13,793 nt of DNA from an uncultured Paenibacillaceae bacterium (lineage in GTDB: Bacteria; Bacillota; Bacilli; Aneurinibacillales; Aneurinibacillaceae): positions 1 to 13,793 of the forward strand of contig CALNBV010000001.1 of the NCBI GenBank assembly GCA_937874515.1, written 5' to 3'. Shown one piece after another: positions 12,465 to 13,793 of the stretch. The notes below the pieces were generated by a model. The model was not told the DNA's origin and searched no databases. It saw nothing but the letters and a program-made list of their open reading frames with translations. Each line of letters starts with the position of its first letter. Within the stretch, counting starts at the first letter, position 1. Made by a program: the position numbers and the translations under genes.

Positions 12465-13658
12465 TTAAGAATTTGTAAAATTAATTCCAGATTTTTTAAT
12501 TCGTTCAACCGCTTCTTTTAATACTTCTGGGGATTGGACGAGGGCGATGCGAACGTACCCTTCCCCCTGTTCCCCGAAAGCATTACCTGGTATCACAACC
12601 ACACCTGCATTTTCTATGAGGGATACCGCGAAGTCCTCCGATTTCCAGCCTTTAGGAATCTTCGCCCATACAAACATGGTAGCCTTAGGCTTAGGAATGG
12701 ACCATCCAATTTCTTGTAACCCATCTAATAACACATCCCGCCGCTCCTGATATACCTGGGAAATTGGATTAGACCCTGGATGAAGGCGGTCATATTTCAT
12801 GGCTTCAATGGCTACTTTTTGGATGGGCAGGAAAATCCCATAATCAATATTTGATTTAATCACTGCTAATGATTTAACAATTTCCTCATTTCCCACCATA
12901 TAAGCTACCCGGCACCCTGCCATATTGAAACTCTTAGAAAGAGAATTAAACTCAACGCCAACTTCCATAGCATGGGGAGTTTCTAAAAAGCTAGGTGGCC
13001 GATAGCCATCAAATGCCAATTCTGAGTAGGCAAGATCATGGGCCACAATCATCTGATTCTTTAATGCAAAATCAACAACTTCTTGATAAAACCCCTGATC
13101 CGCTGTTGCAGAAACAGGATTATTTGGATAGTTCAAGACCATTAATTTGGCACGATTTCGAATTTCTTCTGGTATCTCATCTAAATCGGGGAGAAATCCA
13201 TTTTCCTCCTTCAAAGGCATGGGATAAATCTCCCCACCTGCCAATACAACACTGGTAAAATAAATGGGATAACCAGGGTCTGGAACAAGTACCACATCCC
13301 CCGGGTCAATCCATGCCATTGCTAAATGGGCAAGACCATCCTGAGAACCCATTAAAGATAAGACCTGATTTCCTGGATTCAATTGCACGCCAAAACGATA
13401 ATCATACCAGCGTGCAACTTCTTCCCGAAATTCCAGAGAACCTTCAGAGGTAGGATACCCATATGCTTCTGCTTTCTGCACTTCCCGGGACAAGGTTTCC
13501 ATTATAAAAGGGGAAGGGGGTTGATCCGGGCTTCCTATCCCCAGGTCGATAACCTTCCACCTTCCCTTTTGTTCTACTTCTTTTTTCAATTGATTCATTT
13601 TCGTGAAAATTGCTGAAGTTAGTCCAGTTAAACGCTTCGATGTTTTTACAGAGATCAT
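12465..13658 (-). CDS. PLP-dependent class I/II aminotransferase, DapL-like branch
   Basis: A fold-type I aminotransferase that moves an amino group between an amino acid and a 2-oxo acid. In 397 residues it shows LDLGIGSPDQPP-like N-terminal substrate segment IDLGIGSPDQPP (37-48), YPNNP (177-181), HDLAY (207-211) with PLP-binding Asp208, the PLP lysine Lys242 in SLSKSFNMAGCR, Arg250, and the carboxylate-binding Arg370 in EGYVRIAL. The EFNSLSKSFNMAGCR and KSNIDYG patterns are closest, from memory, to the LL-diaminopimelate/alanine aminotransferase group, but the substrate cannot be fixed by eye. Start: the frame extends to an ATG at 13736, but that would overlap the preceding YusI-like gene by 65 bp and add 26 residues not expected in the family. 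ATG at 13658 starts directly at MISVKTSKRLTGL, 13 bp after that gene's stop. Its ribosome binding site is weak (AAGG about 11 nt away). Confidence 0.9.
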   Translation of the reverse strand: MISVKTSKRLTGLTSAIFTKMNQLKKEVEQKGRWKVIDLGIGSPDQPPSPFIMETLSREVQKAEAYGYPTSEGSLEFREEVARWYDYRFGVQLNPGNQVLSLMGSQDGLAHLAMAWIDPGDVVLVPDPGYPIYFTSVVLAGGEIYPMPLKEENGFLPDLDEIPEEIRNRAKLMVLNYPNNPVSATADQGFYQEVVDFALKNQMIVAHDLAYSELAFDGYRPPSFLETPHAMEVGVEFNSLSKSFNMAGCRVAYMVGNEEIVKSLAVIKSNIDYGIFLPIQKVAIEAMKYDRLHPGSNPISQVYQERRDVLLDGLQEIGWSIPKPKATMFVWAKIPKGWKSEDFAVSLIENAGVVVIPGNAFGEQGEGYVRIALVQSPEVLKEAVERIKKSGINFTNS

Positions 13659-13671
13659 CCTTTTCCCAGCC

Positions 13672-13793
13672 TTATTTCCAGTTTTGTTCCATAACTTCTT
13701 CCTTAAATCCAACAGTTGCCCGATCTTCACTAACAATGAGAGGCCGTTTTAACAGTTTTCCGTCACTGGCCAATAATTGAAACATTTCATCTT
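13672..13793 (-). CDS. Spx/ArsC-family protein, YusI-like (C-terminal 39 residues; 5' part outside window)
   Basis: The minus-strand frame from the window edge gives 39 residues and a TAA at 13674-13672. LLASDGKLLKRPLIV and ATVGFKEEVMEQNW are the C-terminal signature of the thioredoxin-fold ArsC/Spx/YffB superfamily. They match best, from memory, B. subtilis YusI (about 118 aa), which ends LLASDGMLIKRPL...VTVGFKED...ENW. The N-terminal cysteine motif that would separate arsenate reductase, Spx and YusI types lies outside, so function cannot be assigned. The aminotransferase follows 13 bp after the stop on the same strand, so the two are probably cotranscribed. Confidence 0.88.
   Translation of the reverse strand, partial: DEMFQLLASDGKLLKRPLIVSEDRATVGFKEEVMEQNWK

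Noticed and set aside
13659..13736. N-terminal extension of the aminotransferase to an upstream ATG
   Set aside because: It overlaps the conserved C-terminus of the YusI-like protein in another frame and adds 26 residues not expected for the family.
1..13793. CRISPR array, insertion sequence, prophage or tRNA
   Set aside because: No regularly spaced repeats, transposase or integrase motifs, terminal inverted repeats or cloverleaf-forming sequence were seen on either strand.

Overview
The window looks like a chromosomal segment of a low-GC, Gram-positive Bacillota, most likely of the order Bacillales. The signs are a Firmicutes-type suf operon in the order sufC-sufD-sufS-sufU-sufB with SufU instead of SufE/SufA, strong AGGAGG ribosome binding sites, a YusI-like Spx/ArsC-family protein, a YkuU-like peroxiredoxin, perfect PerR-type and TnrA/GlnR-type boxes, and AT-rich intergenic DNA. 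I see no mobile element, tRNA, rRNA or CRISPR array. I cannot name the genus from sequence alone.

Layout. Positions 1-5150 (minus strand) hold the Fe-S cluster assembly operon. Transcription starts upstream of sufC near 5180-5250, and sufB runs off the left edge. Overlaps and tiny gaps (sufD/sufS share ATGA, sufS/sufU overlap) show one tightly coupled transcript. Positions 5419-5883 hold an unrecognised single-pass membrane protein, with a tetranucleotide repeat in its coding sequence and a strong terminator that separates it from suf.

Positions 5988-9453 form a nitrogen locus. A stand-alone GXGXG-domain protein (GlxC/MgsB-like, related to the glutamate synthase C-terminal domain) points left. 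amtB (ammonium channel), glnK (PII) and an IclR-family regulator point right as an apparent operon. The 412-bp divergent control region holds three 17-bp TnrA/GlnR-like boxes. One lies about 50 bp upstream of a plausible amtB start site, the geometry expected for TnrA activation. This is the most interesting part of the window: an orphan glutamate-synthase-like subunit and a metabolite-type regulator wired to ammonium uptake, with none of the catalytic partners nearby.

Positions 9454-10445 hold a set of hairpins, a strong terminator and two small unrecognised proteins with CxxC motifs. The two are convergent and share a bidirectional terminator.

Positions 10540-13793 (minus strand) hold an LCAD/IVD-type acyl-CoA dehydrogenase, a typical 2-Cys peroxiredoxin with a perfect PerR box and its own terminator, a class I/II aminotransferase of the DapL-like branch, and the C-terminal end of a YusI-like protein. 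The peroxiredoxin and Fe-S assembly genes together point to oxidative-stress and iron management, but nothing seen here ties the two operons together directly.
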